Below, piece after piece: positions 12,085 through 22,365 of a stretch of 64,000 bases of DNA. The notes beneath the pieces were generated by a model. That model was not told the origin of the DNA, did no database searches, and worked only from the letters and a program-made list of their open reading frames with translations. Source of the DNA: Chloranthus sessilifolius (Eukaryota > Streptophyta > Magnoliopsida > Chloranthales > Chloranthaceae); assembly GCA_021018995.1 (NCBI GenBank), contig CM037584.1:150181317-150245316 (forward strand). The letters run 5' to 3'. The stretch's first letter is position 1. Each line of letters starts with the position of its first letter. A program made the translations under genes and the position numbers.

Positions 12085-12560
12085 AAAGACCTCGAACCCT
12101 GCTTTTAGCAGGGGCACCAGCGAACAGTCAGATGGGGCTATCAAATGCCTTGTAGGATTGAACGCAAATTATGGAGCCTTACGTATGCTTACTTCACGCC
12201 TATCTTTGAATGTGAGTTGATCTCCCCCCCCTTTTTACTCACAAAGCTATTGCATTCAGAATGAATTTTAAACATCAGATACCTTTAAAATCATCTCGAG
12301 AAGCGAACATCTTTCCCGACTATAGAGAGTTCACAACTCATTCCACCTCGATTATGACCAGTAATGTCGCTAATTGCTTGGGAACCGATTACCTTGAGAA
12401 ACGAATGTTTGGCCTGACGTCCCAAGGCTTTTGTTTTCTCACCGTGTTACACATTTGATGCTTAAAATTTATTCCGAATATAGCGAACCCGTTAGTAATG
12501 CCTTGGGCCTCTTCGGATGTCTCTTTTTTTTTTGGCATTCGATCATTTATGATCGGATAC

Positions 12561-12574
12561 CAAAGAGGGGCATC
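12561..12574 (+). promoter_or_regulatory. Polypurine tract of element D
   Basis: CAAAGAGGGGCATC directly abuts the LTR start TGTAGACACCC. A purine run just before an LTR is the usual plus-strand primer site and shows that this LTR is the 3' one. Confidence 0.7.
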
Positions 12575-12654
12575 TGTAGACACCCAAATTTGGCCCAAGG
12601 CTCGATCGAAACACCTTTCGAGAGGTGCAATTATGAGCTTTTGATGACATGTAT

Positions 12655-12830
12655 GGAACCTTTAGGACCTTTAGAACCCTTAAGAACCTTTAAGAACCTT
12701 ACGAACCCTTAAGAACCTTTCCAAACCCTTAGGAATCACCCTAGATCCCTTAGGAACCTGACCTGAACCTTTAGAAATCAATCCCGACCCTTAGAACCTG
12801 TTCCGAACCTAAACCTAACCTTATCAAGTA
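12655..12830 (+). repeat. AAGAACCTT minisatellite in the D LTR
   Basis: About a dozen degenerate units of the form CCTTAAGAACCTTT, with spacing near 10-13 bp and several centred on the palindrome CTTAAG. Regularity falls off to the right. Confidence 0.7.
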
Positions 12831-13009
12831 AATGATTGAGGAGGGGTGCACTGGAATCGGCTATGGCCCTCTACTATGATTGAATCTCAGACCATTGAAA
12901 AGTAAAGGTTGTTAGCTTTCCAACGGTTCAAGAATCACCCAAATCGGAGGTATACATCAAAAGATATGGCAAATTGAGCCCATAGGGCATAAGTATAAAT
13001 TCATGTGGG

Positions 13010-13014
13010 CCCCC
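13010..13014 (+). other. Target site duplication of element B, left copy
   Basis: CCCCC directly before the B LTR, matched by CCCCC at 25991-25995 directly after it. Five bases is the expected size for Ty3/gypsy integration. The run of C makes the exact register slightly uncertain. Confidence 0.7.
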
Positions 13015-13287
13015 TATTAAGTAGTGGAAAATGCCAGTTTTCACCCCTTAACCTAACCTTTGATGGACCTGTGAGCACATTAACAAACCTCTGTTGAGCT
13101 TATTTTGTAGATAGTAATAAAAGATAGGATAAATACAAAAAACCACTCAAGAATGCCACACAAAGAAGTCCATCTCTCAGCACAGTGCAGACCCAATAAT
13201 GGCACACAAGAGGGCTGCACAACATTGGGCCCTTAGAGCGCGTGGCTACAGTAGGGTAAGGTGAAGGAAGTAAAAATAGGCTCAAAA

Positions 13288-13770
13288 CATCCTATCGAGA
13301 GGTCATTTGAAGACTTCGATAGGAGCTAAAAGCAAAGAAAGAAGGAATTCGTGCAATTGGAAAGGTTTCGATAGGATCTGAAGGCAGAAGAAGAATGGAT
13401 TCATGTGGATTGAGGAGTTTGATAGGATCCAAGAACCTATCGAGCAGCTGTAAGAAAGGAGGAACCATCCTATCGAAAGGTTGCCTAAGGTGTAAGAGGA
13501 CCCTATCGAATGGCTTCCTGAACCTATCGAATGGTTCCCTAAACTTAACGAGATGGAGACGCAGAAGCAAAACCTATCGAAATGGTCCTCCAACCTATCG
13601 AAAAGCTTTCCTAACCTGTCGAATGCTCTAGGCAGAGAGCGAGAATGTTGAAGCTCTAAGAGAAGGCTCATCCGATCGAAACTTGTCGAAGAGATCTAAG
13701 AACCTAGTGAAAGGACCAAAAAGCTCCATTTGAACCTGTCGAAAGCTTCCTGAACCAATCGAAATCATGT
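13288..13770 (+). repeat. CCTATCGA-motif array in U3 of the element B 5' LTR
   Basis: About fourteen copies of cctatcgaaagg and close variants, or the reverse form ttcgatagg, often followed by ttccctaa, lie within 480 bp. The ideal form CCTATCGATAGG is a perfect palindrome. The same motif recurs in the internal spacer at 21185-21545 and in the 3' LTR at 24245-24720. Confidence 0.8.
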
Positions 13771-13973
13771 GAAGAACTTCTCAGAAAATCGGCGATTCAC
13801 ACGCTGTAACTTGGTGACCTGCTGCACGAAAACTGAGCCACATTGGTGACCGGCACGATGATCTAAAAGATGCCCTAGGAAATCCTAACCAACCCATGTG
13901 CTCTAGCAGAACTCTAACAAACTCTGAGGACCTTCTAGAAGGGAAGATTGGCAGGAAAAACAAGAGGGAAAGC

Positions 13974-13982
13974 TATATATGG
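13974..13982 (+). promoter_or_regulatory. TATA box of element B 5' LTR
   Basis: TATATATGG, 959 bp into the LTR and downstream of the motif array; the same sequence is at 24857 in the 3' LTR. The position matches the TATA boxes of A and C. Confidence 0.65.
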
Positions 13983-14467
13983 AGATCCCCAATTACAATT
14001 GGGGGAGATCGAGATTTGGATCAAATTCTGGAGATTAGTGCTTGCAGTGAAATTCTATTTTCCCTCTGTTAGCCCAACTATGGTTGGCTAATTCCCTAGG
14101 AGCAGTGAAGAGAGAGGTTAGATCTATAATTGGGTAAGGTTGAGAGTGTTATTATGGTTAATTGCTGCACAGACTATAGATCTGAGAGCATTCCATTGTA
14201 GAGCGAGTTTTACTGCAGTGTAAATGTTGTTTTGATTGATTTAATTAGATCTATAGTTCCTTTGGTTTCATTTGGTGCTCAATCGGATTTGTGTAGAGGA
14301 GTCTGTTGATCAGCTCACCCACTTAACTAGTAGACCTCTTGGATACCATTTGATCTCCCTAGATTTGATATTCTTGTAATTTCTTGCGTGTGTGACCTGG
14401 AAATTGTATCATCTGTAGTGGTTTTAATGCTCTGGTTGAAACCTTTGGTTTGGAAGAATTCCCTAGG

Positions 14468-14609
14468 ATGATCTGTGACCATTAAAGTGGATAGGTCATA
14501 GCCTTAAGAGCAGTCCAATCTCTGGTTTCAATTGGATTCTTCAACCATAAACCTTTGGATCCGATGAAGTCTATAGGATGGTCTGTGACCATTAAAGTGG
14601 ACAGACCAT
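14468..14609 (+). other. Two conserved hairpins in the element B 5' LTR
   Basis: Copy 1: ATGATCTGT (14468-14476) pairs with ATAGGTCAT (14491-14499), using two G-U pairs. Copy 2: ATGGTCTGT (14578-14586) pairs perfectly with ACAGACCAT (14601-14609). Both loops are GACCATTAAAGTGG, in which CCA and TGG can also pair. Both are followed by agccttaaga. The copies are 110 bp apart, which shows a tandem duplication. Confidence 0.75.
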
Positions 14610-15108
14610 AGCCTTAAGATCAGTTAAATCCTTTGGTTTAGAGTGGAATCTTCTACCCGACAGTTGTGCTTGAAGCCAGCTGAGGGAGTTGTGTGTTTTG
14701 AACCCTTGTAACATGATCAGCTCAACCTGATCACAGTGAGACCAATCTCCAAGCTGCTCTTCTCCATTTTCTATTTTTAAACCCTTCCATTTGCAAGATC
14801 TAGATCTCTGGATTCGATCTCAGTAGTTCACATCTCAAGAAGTTTAGTTCAATTCATGTGACAACCCTGTTTAACCTCTCCCCTTTTTCTTAGCTTCCTT
14901 AGAATTAATTAGGGTGCCAGATCTCTCACTGATCTGGAAATTTACCATATTTTAAACTCATCTCCCTGTGGACATTCCCTTATTAAAACTTGCTACAAAG
15001 GACCCTATATCTTGTAGGCCTAGGATATTTTAGATGTGCTAAACCCATCCTCTGTTTTACTTTGATTGACACAATAATCAGCACTCTAGAAATTCCACAA
15101 CAAGTTTT

Positions 15109-15126
15109 TGGTGCCGCTGTTGGGGA
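15109..15126 (+). promoter_or_regulatory. Primer binding site of element B
   Basis: TGGTGCCGCTGTTGGGGA, six bases after the LTR end. It differs at four of 18 positions from the site I recall for Athila/Calypso elements (TGGCGCCGTTGCCGGGGA, complementary to the 3' end of tRNA-Asp). Three of the four changes are C to T, as expected from deamination. Confidence 0.75.
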
Positions 15127-15544
15127 GATGCTTTTGAAATTGGTAGGTCTAAGTTTGATTTAGTTTTGACTATAGATCTGCAGTAGTTGTTTGATTTTTT
15201 TTACTAACTTTATTTGTATGTTTTGTTGTTTTCCAGTACTCTATTTGTATTTCACTAGATCTGAAGCTGCTACGAAAGAGGAGCATTGTGTTGGAGGCTG
15301 CTCTTGAGTTTGTATCCCTCTACTCCCCTTCATTTGGCAGATCTGTTAATTTTTAGATTCAGTAGTTATTTATTTCTGTCCCTGTTTGTTGTGTTTTGAA
15401 GAATTGCTCTGCATTAGATCCTGAGTGGTGTATGTTTGGGAGAAGAACTCTCCAACCTCAGATTGTCCCTTTAAATCCAGAGGTTGAAAGCTTCTCAGAT
15501 CTAGACAAACTCCACTCACATCTGTTGTAGCTGAATTTTCATAA

Positions 15545-17345
15545 ATGGGTGAGCAACAGCAGCCTAGAACTCTCAAGGAATTTAATGCACCAGGGGTTTA
15601 CAATTCCCCCTTCTGCATTCAGTTCCCAGCTACGCAAGGAAATTATGAAATAAAGTCTTCCATAATCCAGATGCTACCCTCATTCCATGGCCTGACCAAA
15701 GAGGATCCTTATAAACACATTGATGAATTCTTAGGACTCTGCACCACTTTCAACATCACGGGTTTGGGGGCGGAGGCAACCAGGATGAGACTCTTTCCTT
15801 TTTCATTAAAGGATAGAGCCAGGACCTGGCTGTTAATGCTTCCACCAAACAGCATTCAGTCCTGGAGTGATCTTCAATGTCAGTTCTTGGCCAAATTCTT
15901 CCCCATGTCCAAAACAAGCCAGTTGAGGAAAGGCATCATCTCATTTGCCCAAGATCCAACTGAGGATTTTCACTAAGCTTGGGAGAGATTAAAAACTCCT
16001 AAAGAAGTGCCCCTACCATCAAATCCCTGAATGGCAACTTGTCTAAAGTTTTAATCAAGGGATTGATTCCAAAAGCAGAGACATGGTAGATGTTTCTTGT
16101 GGTGGCACCTATCTCCATAAAACTGCTGAGGAGGCCTGAGAGTTGTTTGATATCATTAGTGAGAACTCCATGCAGAGGGAGACCTTGTCTAGGGACCTAG
16201 ATCCTCCTAGATTGGTGAAAGAGAATACCACCAGAGGGATGATGTTTGAGGTAAATGTGCAAAGTAATTTGGAGAAGAAAGTGGACAGCCTGACCCTAAA
16301 ATTTGATAAACTCATGGGAGCAATGCAGTCAACCATGCCTGCTAGGGTGGAAGAGGCATGTGTTATTTGCCAATCCCCTACTCACTCCCTTGAAGAATGT
16401 CCATCAGCTGTCCAATTTCTAGATTTTGTTACAGAACATGTAGCTGCCACTTAGTCCTATGGGCAATAGCCGGCTGTTGGGTTTCAATGAAGGAACCACC
16501 CCAACTTGAGGTGGAGACAAGATGCATACCCAAACCAGTAGCAGTAGCAACAACAGCCCATGCCTTACAGAAATGCTCAATCCTGCCACCAAAATTATAT
16601 TCCCAAACCTCATTACCGGCAGCCCATGGACCAACCCATGGCTCAGCCTGTGCAGCAACCTGCACCCCCTCCAGCAGTGAGAGTACTTTCTTTTGAGGAA
16701 CAAGTTATGGCCTCACTGCAGAATTTGGGTCCCTTAATCCAAACTGTGCACTCTCACAGCCAAAGCATCAAGAAGATAAAGGACCATCTTAGTTAGCTGT
16801 CTAATGCATTGACTAAGAGAGAGGAAGGGAGGCTGCCTAGCCAACCACTGGATAACCCAAGGAGACAATATGTAGTGGGTGAAGTTTCCTCCACCCAGGA
16901 GGAGGCTAAATTTGTTACTACATTGAGGAGTGGACGGCTGGTAGATAATCAAGTGGGCTGTGAGCCTGTCAGAGATTTGGGAAAAGAAAAAGAAGTGGTT
17001 TTTGGAAAAACACAACAAGAACAACCCAATTTAAATAAAAAAGAGAATGAGGATTCTCAAGAAAATAACAAAGTTAAAAAGACAGATGACCAGTTGGCTA
17101 GGGCTGCAAATGAGGGAGTAGTCCCACATTTTTCATTTCCTAAGGCATTGCAAGCACCTTCCCCTGTCGATAAAGGGCAAGGTAAAATAGAGGAAATGAT
17201 GGAAACTTTTAAGCAAGTAAAGATCAACTTGCCTTTACTTGATGCAATTAAGCAAATTCCACCCTATGCCAAGTTCTTGAAAGACTTGTGCAATCATAAA
17301 AGACGTCTAGGATACATTTATCTAAGAAGGTCTTTACAGCAGAAA
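15545..17345 (+). pseudogene. Element B gag (degenerate)
   Basis: The clean N-terminal part, 15545-15976, starts MGEQQQPRTLKEF and contains a retrotransposon Gag domain. Key blocks are EDPYKHIDEFLGLC, RLFPFSLKDRARTWL and FLAKFFPMSK at about 15700-15910. A TAA follows, after DFH, where the family continues with AWERLK. A zinc-knuckle-like CVICQSPTHSLEEC is at about 16361-16402. Gln/Pro-rich and charged parts run through 16560-17345. Gag forms the particle and binds RNA. At least three frameshifts are present. The ATG at 15545 follows a leader of about 440 bases after the LTR. Confidence 0.85.
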
Positions 17346-17347
17346 AG

Positions 17348-18230
17348 GTGAAGCAGATATTGACTATAGCCACCCCAACCAAACTCCAAGACCCTGGAGT
17401 CCCCACTATCCCCTGCATCATTGAGGATCATACCATTAAAAAGGCTTTGTTAGATCTGGGAGCTAGTGTGAACTCACTTCCATATTCAGTATATGAGAAG
17501 CTGAGATTAGGAGAATTGAAGCCTACACATGTGGTCTTACAACTAGCTGATAGATCTGAATTGAAGCCTGTGGGGATCATTGAAGATGTTTGGTTGGGGT
17601 TGACAAATTATTTTACCCTGTGGATTTTCTGGTGCTGGACATGCAACCAAGCAAGTGTGTTACTTCCATACCTGTAATATTAGGCAGGCCCTTTTTGGCC
17701 AAGCTAATGCTTGTATACAATGCAGGTTAGGAGTCATGGAAGTATCCTTTGGGAACATGAAGATTAAATTGAATGTGTACAACTCAGCCAATCAACCCCA
17801 TCTCGATGAGGACTATTTTTCCATAGATGTGATAGATGAGGTTGTACAAGAAAACTTGGATATGCTGCTGCATGATAATGAGTGGTCTAATGTTTGTGAC
17901 AAAGTAGGGAAGGAAATAGAGGAAAAGAAGGCCTCCACCTCTGAGATTGAACATATGAAAAGCATATCCTTTGAAGCAAAGCTAACACAACATCACCCAT
18001 GGAGGCCTGCTCTGTTACCTCTTCCACCACCCTCTAAGACACCCCTATTGCCTTCCCTCATCAGCCCCCTAGATGTGGAGTTAAAACAGCTCCCAAAATC
18101 TTTGAAATATACCTTTTTAGGAGACAATAACAAATTGCCAGTGATAATTTCTTCTTCCCTCACCCTTGAGCAAGAAAAAGAACTACTTTCTATGCTAAAA
18201 AGGCATAAGAGGGCAATAGGATGGACCATT
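17348..18230 (+). pseudogene. Element B pol, protease and linker
   Basis: The protease signature DLGAS has its Asp codon at 17453-17455, preceded by IIEDHTIKKALL and followed by a GELKPT block near 17511. A frameshift near 17640 moves the frame to the part carrying VSFGNMKIKLNVYN (about 17745) and then the linker, up to the GWTIADLGGIN block at 18221. It cuts the polyprotein in the particle. The length matches the same segment of A. Confidence 0.85.
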
Positions 18231-19620
18231 GCAGACTTAGGGGGGATCAATCCTGCTATTTGCATGCATAAAATCCATCTTGAGGAAGGCTCTAAACCTT
18301 CTAGAGAGATGCAAAGGAAACTCAACCCACACATGCAGGAAGTGGTGATGAAGGAGGTAGTCAAACTCCTAGATGCTGGGATAATTTACCCTATCTCAGA
18401 TTCTCAATGGGTGGCACCTACCTAGGTAGTACCCAAGAAATCTGGGATCACAGTAATAGAAGCAGACTCAGGTGAGCTGATTCCAACTAGACAGACCACT
18501 GGGTGGAGGGTATGCATAGATTATCGAAAGCTCAATGAGAAAACCAGCAAGGATCACTTCCCTTTGCCCTTCATAGATCAAATCTTGAACAAATTGGCAG
18601 GCAAGGGAGCAAGGCCTATTACTATTTTCTTCATGGATATTCAGGGTACAATCAGATCCCTGTCTACCCCCAAGACCAAGAAAAAACCACATTCACATGC
18701 CCATTTGGAACCTTTTCATACTGAAGGATGCCATTTGGGTTGTGTAATGCACCTACCACTTTCCAAAGATGTATGTATGCCATCTTCTCTGACATGATTG
18801 ACAAGTTTTTGGAGAACTTCACGGTTGATTTCTCTATTTATGGAGATGATTTTGGCCAATGCCTATACCATCTCAGCTCTATGCTGTAAAGGTGTGAGGA
18901 GACCAACCTAGTTCTAAGTTGGGAAAAGAGTCACTTCATGGTGATTCAAGGCACTGTCCTAGGACATGTTGTCTCCTCTAAAGGAATAGAGGTTGATCAA
19001 GCTAAGATTGACTTAATTGCACATTTTCCCCCTCCCAAAACTGTCAAGCAAGTTAGGTCATTCTTGGGCCATGTTGGGTTCTATAGGAGGTTCATCAAGG
19101 ACTTCAGTAAAATTTCCAAGCCTCTTTGCCACCTGTTGTGCCAGGAGGTCCCCTTTGAGTTCAATGATGAATGCCTTGTTGCTTTTGAACTGTTAAAGAC
19201 TTGTTTGACTATAGTTCCTATCTTGCAAACCCCTGATTTTTCTCTGCTATTCGAGCTAATGTGTGATGCATCAGACTTCGCCATTGGTGCAGTTTTGGGC
19301 CAAAGAAGAGACAAGGCGCCATGTGTGATAGCATATGCTAGTAAATCAATGGTTGATGCTCAATTGAATTACACCACGACTGAGAAGGAGTTGTTAGCCA
19401 TTGTATTTGCCTTGGAGAAATTCAGGTCTTATGTGCTGGGATAAAAAATCATTGTATTTACTGACCACACAGCCTTGAAGTACCTCTTATCCAAGAAGGA
19501 AGCAAAAGCAAGACTAATCAGATGGATTCTTCTTTTGCAGGAATTCAACTTGGAGATTAAAGACAGGAAGGGAGTTGAGAATGTGGTTGCTGACCATCTG
19601 TCAAGGATCCCAGAAGCTGG
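18230..19620 (+). pseudogene. Element B pol, reverse transcriptase and RNase H
   Basis: RT blocks include GWRVCIDYRKLN (about 18500) and the active-site box at 18818-18829. That box reads F-T-V-D where A has F-M-D-D, so the first catalytic Asp is lost. A TAG at 18423, after VAPT, falls where related copies have Gln, consistent with a C-to-T change. The longest open stretch, 18938-19444, covers the connection and RNase H, with LMCDASDFAIGAVLG and TTTEKELLAIVFA. RNase H ends near VADHLSRIP (about 19585-19611). Frameshifts lie near 18610-18720. Confidence 0.88.
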
Positions 19621-19689
19621 AACAGAGAGTCTGCCCATCAACGATTCTTTCTTAGATGAGCAGCTTTTTACTGTACAGATAAGTGTGCC

Positions 19690-20971
19690 TTGATTTATCA
19701 ATATAGTAAACTACCTGGCGGTGGGAAGGATTCCTCCACATTGGAATAAGGATGATAGAAGTTTGTTTTTTTTACAGATTCGATATTACATGTGGGAGGA
19801 TCCTTACCTTTTTAAGCATTGCGCAGATCATAAAATGTTGTGTACCTGAGACCGAGTTCAAAAACATTCTAACCATGTGCCATGAACAGGCTTGTGGGGG
19901 CCACTTCAGTGGTAACATGACTGCGGCGAAGGTGCTTCAAAGTGGTTTCTACTGGCCTACTTTGTACAAAGATGCCCAGCAGCATTGCAAAGCTTGTCCT
20001 CGATGCCAACAAATGGGAAGCATTACAAATAGAAACTCCATGCCTTTGCAACCTATACTTGTTGTCAAATTGTTTGACATTTGGGGAATTGATTTTATGG
20101 GACCTTTCCCACCCTCCTATGGATATAATTTCATCCTTGTAGCTGTGGACTACGTGTCCAAATGGGTAGAGGCTACAGCTACAAGAACAAATGACCACAA
20201 GGTTGTCATTAAATTCTTTAAAGACAACCCTTCTCGAGGTTTGACATCCCCGAAGCTATTATTAGTGATGGGGGAAGCCACTTCTGTAATAAACTTTTTG
20301 ATAAACTGATGAAAAAATACTCTGTGACTCACAGAGTAGCCACTCCCTACCACCCACAAACTAGTGGGCAAGTAGAGATTTCCAACAGGGAAATTAAACA
20401 CATTCTAAAGAAGACTATGAGAACTGACAGGAGGGACTGGTCCACAAAATTGACAGATGCCTTATGGTCTTATAGGACTGCCAATAAAACCCCCATAGGT
20501 ATGCCCCCATTCAGACTAGTCTATGGCAAGGCATGTCACTTGCCTATTGAGTTGGAACACAAAGCATACTGGGCTATTAGAGCAATAAATTCCGAGTTAA
20601 ACTCAGCTGGTATACACAGGAAACTCCAGTTTTCTGAGTTGGATGAGCTGCGATTAGAAGCTTATGCAAATGCCAAGATTTACAAGGAGAAGAGCAAAGC
20701 CTTCCATGACAGACACTTGGTACGGAAAGAATTCATGACAAATGAGAAGGTATGGATGTTCAACTCTAGATTGAAACTCTTTCCAGGAAAGTTACAGTCC
20801 AGATGGGAGGGACCTTTCACAGTTGTACATGTTTCCCCATCTGGGGCTATAGAAATCATGGACCCTAGAGATGGTAGGACCATGAAAGTCAATGGTCAAA
20901 GGCTAAAAATTTGTGTTGAAAACAGTCTTGAGCCTGAGGAGACCATTGATCTTCAGGGCCCTCCTGTTTAA
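19690..20971 (+). pseudogene. Element B pol, integrase
   Basis: The zinc-binding region has [12 protein letters not shown] and [11 protein letters not shown] (19878-20020). The catalytic triad is readable: Asp 20091 (GIDFMGPF), Asp 20267 (ISDGG) and Glu 20375 (GQVEISN). A frameshift near 20230 separates the first two. The C-terminal part is open to the TAA at 20969, with a W-E-G-P-F block (about 20806-20820) and a [16 protein letters not shown] tail. Integrase inserts the cDNA into host DNA. This is the best-kept part of the element. Confidence 0.9.
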
Positions 20972-21184
20972 TACCTGATTTCATCATGTATTATATGTGT
21001 CATATTTCTTTTTTTCTTGATAATTTGTTCATGTACATTGCCATGCTAGGGGTAGGTTGTCATCTTGATAGTGCTTACAGTTTAGAGATCATGAGAGTAT
21101 GTGTAATAAATAAATTTTAGCATAGTAGTAGGAGTTTGCTGGGTACTGAGACTGAGCACTATGCTAAAACGCAAAGTTATTGGG

Positions 21185-21545
21185 CTTTTGAGACCTTTCG
21201 ATAGGTTAATTGCACCTTTCGTGAGGAAAGTCGATGATTTCGATAGGTTCTTTGAGACGTTCGATAAGTACTGATACTGGTCGATAGCTGAAATCACCTC
21301 TTTGATAGGATCAAGAGAGACAGAAAAAAGGTTTCAATAGGTTGTGTATACCTATCTGGAACCTATCGAAATGATGGATCACCCACCAATACCTATCGAA
21401 AGGATGAGTCCACCTATCGGAATCCTATCAAATCATTCCATGTGAAAGTTTCATTCGCTATGATTTCGACAGGATGCCTTGACCTATCGGAATCATCTTT
21501 CATTCTCTATAACCTTTCGATAGGACAGTCTTTTCCAATCGACAC
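21185..21545 (+). repeat. CCTATCGA-motif array in the spacer after element B pol
   Basis: About a dozen copies of cctatcgaaagg or its reverse (cctttcgatagg, ttcgataggttc) lie in 360 bp, starting 210 bp after the pol stop. This is the same motif as in the U3 arrays of both B LTRs. It is followed at about 21552 by AAAACCCTAGCTC, then by the small ORF. Element A has the same layout with its own motif. Confidence 0.8.
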
Positions 21546-21881
21546 CTACTCAAAACCCTAGCTCCCTCTTCCTCATTTGCCTTCCCCACTATCCGCGCAC
21601 GTGTTCATCCTTATCCACAAATCGGTGTCTCAACATTCATTGCGCATACTTTCTTGACTTAACTACCACTCCTAAAAATAGCCCATCATGCAGTTTGCGC
21701 TCTATTTCTCACACAGCAACCACCGCTCCATTTATTCCCACTTTCACTTTCAGCCCAAAAGAATGCAAAAATTTATTGTATCGATTCATATTCCAACGCC
21801 CATGAGCTTTAAATATCAGCCTTGTCCAACCTTTCCACGTCCATTTCCCCTTGACTTGTGCAATCCTTCCATCCCACACTC

Positions 21882-22118
21882 ATGGCCGACGACAAACCTC
21901 AAGACTTGTCGATCATGTTCTACCTAGTCTGGCCACCACCGCCACCACCGGTCGAGCCTGACCCTCTCCAATTTCTCTGGGAGGAATATGAAGAGGTACA
22001 GAGAATCCTCGCCAAGGAGGAAAGGAAAAAGAACAAGTGGGAGAAGAAGAGACAGAAGACCCAGCCTCCGGCATCCCCACCTCCTTCCTCCACCACCACC
22101 CCACCCCCTGCCCCCTGA
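21882..22118 (+). CDS. Element B small ORF after pol (conserved with A), unidentified
   Basis: About 78 codons from ATG 21882 (MADDKPQDLS). Proline-rich at both ends, with a charged helix-like middle, EEYEEVQRILAKEERKKNKWE. Element A has the matching EFEEVLAILANEKEAQ at the end of its relic ORF3, followed likewise by a Lys/Gln-rich and a Pro-rich stretch. It ends about 200 bp before the AGGA hairpin. In B it may be all that is left of ORF3, or a short gene of its own. No function is assigned. Confidence 0.4.
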   Translation: MADDKPQDLSIMFYLVWPPPPPPVEPDPLQFLWEEYEEVQRILAKEERKKNKWEKKRQKTQPPASPPPSSTTTPPPAP

Positions 22119-22319
22119 TTCATCATTCTTTTTCCTTTTCTTCCCCAATCCTAGCTTGCAGTTCCTCTTCCACCATAAGTGGGAGGAGGACATTGTTTGT
22201 AGTGTGTTATTTCGAATACAATGTCTTTTTAATATTATCTGTGCTTGCATGCTTTCAACTTTTGTGTCTCTTTCTTTTCTAATATTATGTCTTACTTGTG
22301 TCCTTCCTACCATGCTCCC

Positions 22320-22365
22320 AACAGTGAGGACACTGTTTAATTTAGGTTTGGGGGTATGGCAGGTA
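22320..22365 (+). promoter_or_regulatory. AACAGTG-AGGA-CACTGTT hairpin and ggtttgggggtatgg block of element B
   Basis: Perfect 7-bp stem (22320-22326 with 22331-22337) around an AGGA loop, then ggtttgggggtatgg at about 22345-22360. The A copy has a 5-bp stem. It marks the start of the 3' untranslated region. Confidence 0.6.

Larger units (their letters stand above)
9597..12574 (+). mobile_element. Element D: 3' internal region of a probable Tat-lineage element
   Basis: No coding domain is readable. This is the repeat-rich 3' untranslated part of an element whose 3' LTR starts at 12575. It contains an A/T-rich minisatellite, three long palindromes, a 34-bp tandem repeat and a dispersed duplication of about 90 bp. 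The junction with A is placed at the end of the A LTR; D's own left end is missing. Tat assignment rests on the LTR start TGTAGACACCC, shared with element E, and on the polypurine tract, so it is tentative. Confidence 0.55.
12575..13014 (+). repeat. Element D 3' LTR, left part (interrupted by element B)
   Basis: Starts TGTAGACACCC and ends in CCCCC (13010-13014), where B inserted. The sequence resumes at 25991. Without B and one copy of the duplication the LTR is about 1670 bp. It includes a degenerate AAGAACCTT minisatellite (12655-12830) and a block, gctttccaacgg near 12917, of a kind common in plant LTRs. Confidence 0.75.
13015..15102 (+). repeat. Element B 5' LTR
   Basis: 2088 bp. It starts TATTAAGTAGTG, where the 3' copy has TGTTAAGTAGTG, and ends TTCCACAACA. 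It contains the CCTATCGA array (13288-13770), a TATA box (13974-13980), two copies of the conserved hairpin (14468-14609) and a segment of about 120 bp near 13840-13960 that the 3' LTR lacks. Confidence 0.9.

Noticed and set aside
13288..13770. CRISPR-like regular repeats
   Set aside because: The repeats are degenerate, unevenly spaced and in both orientations, with no cas genes; this is plant LTR sequence.
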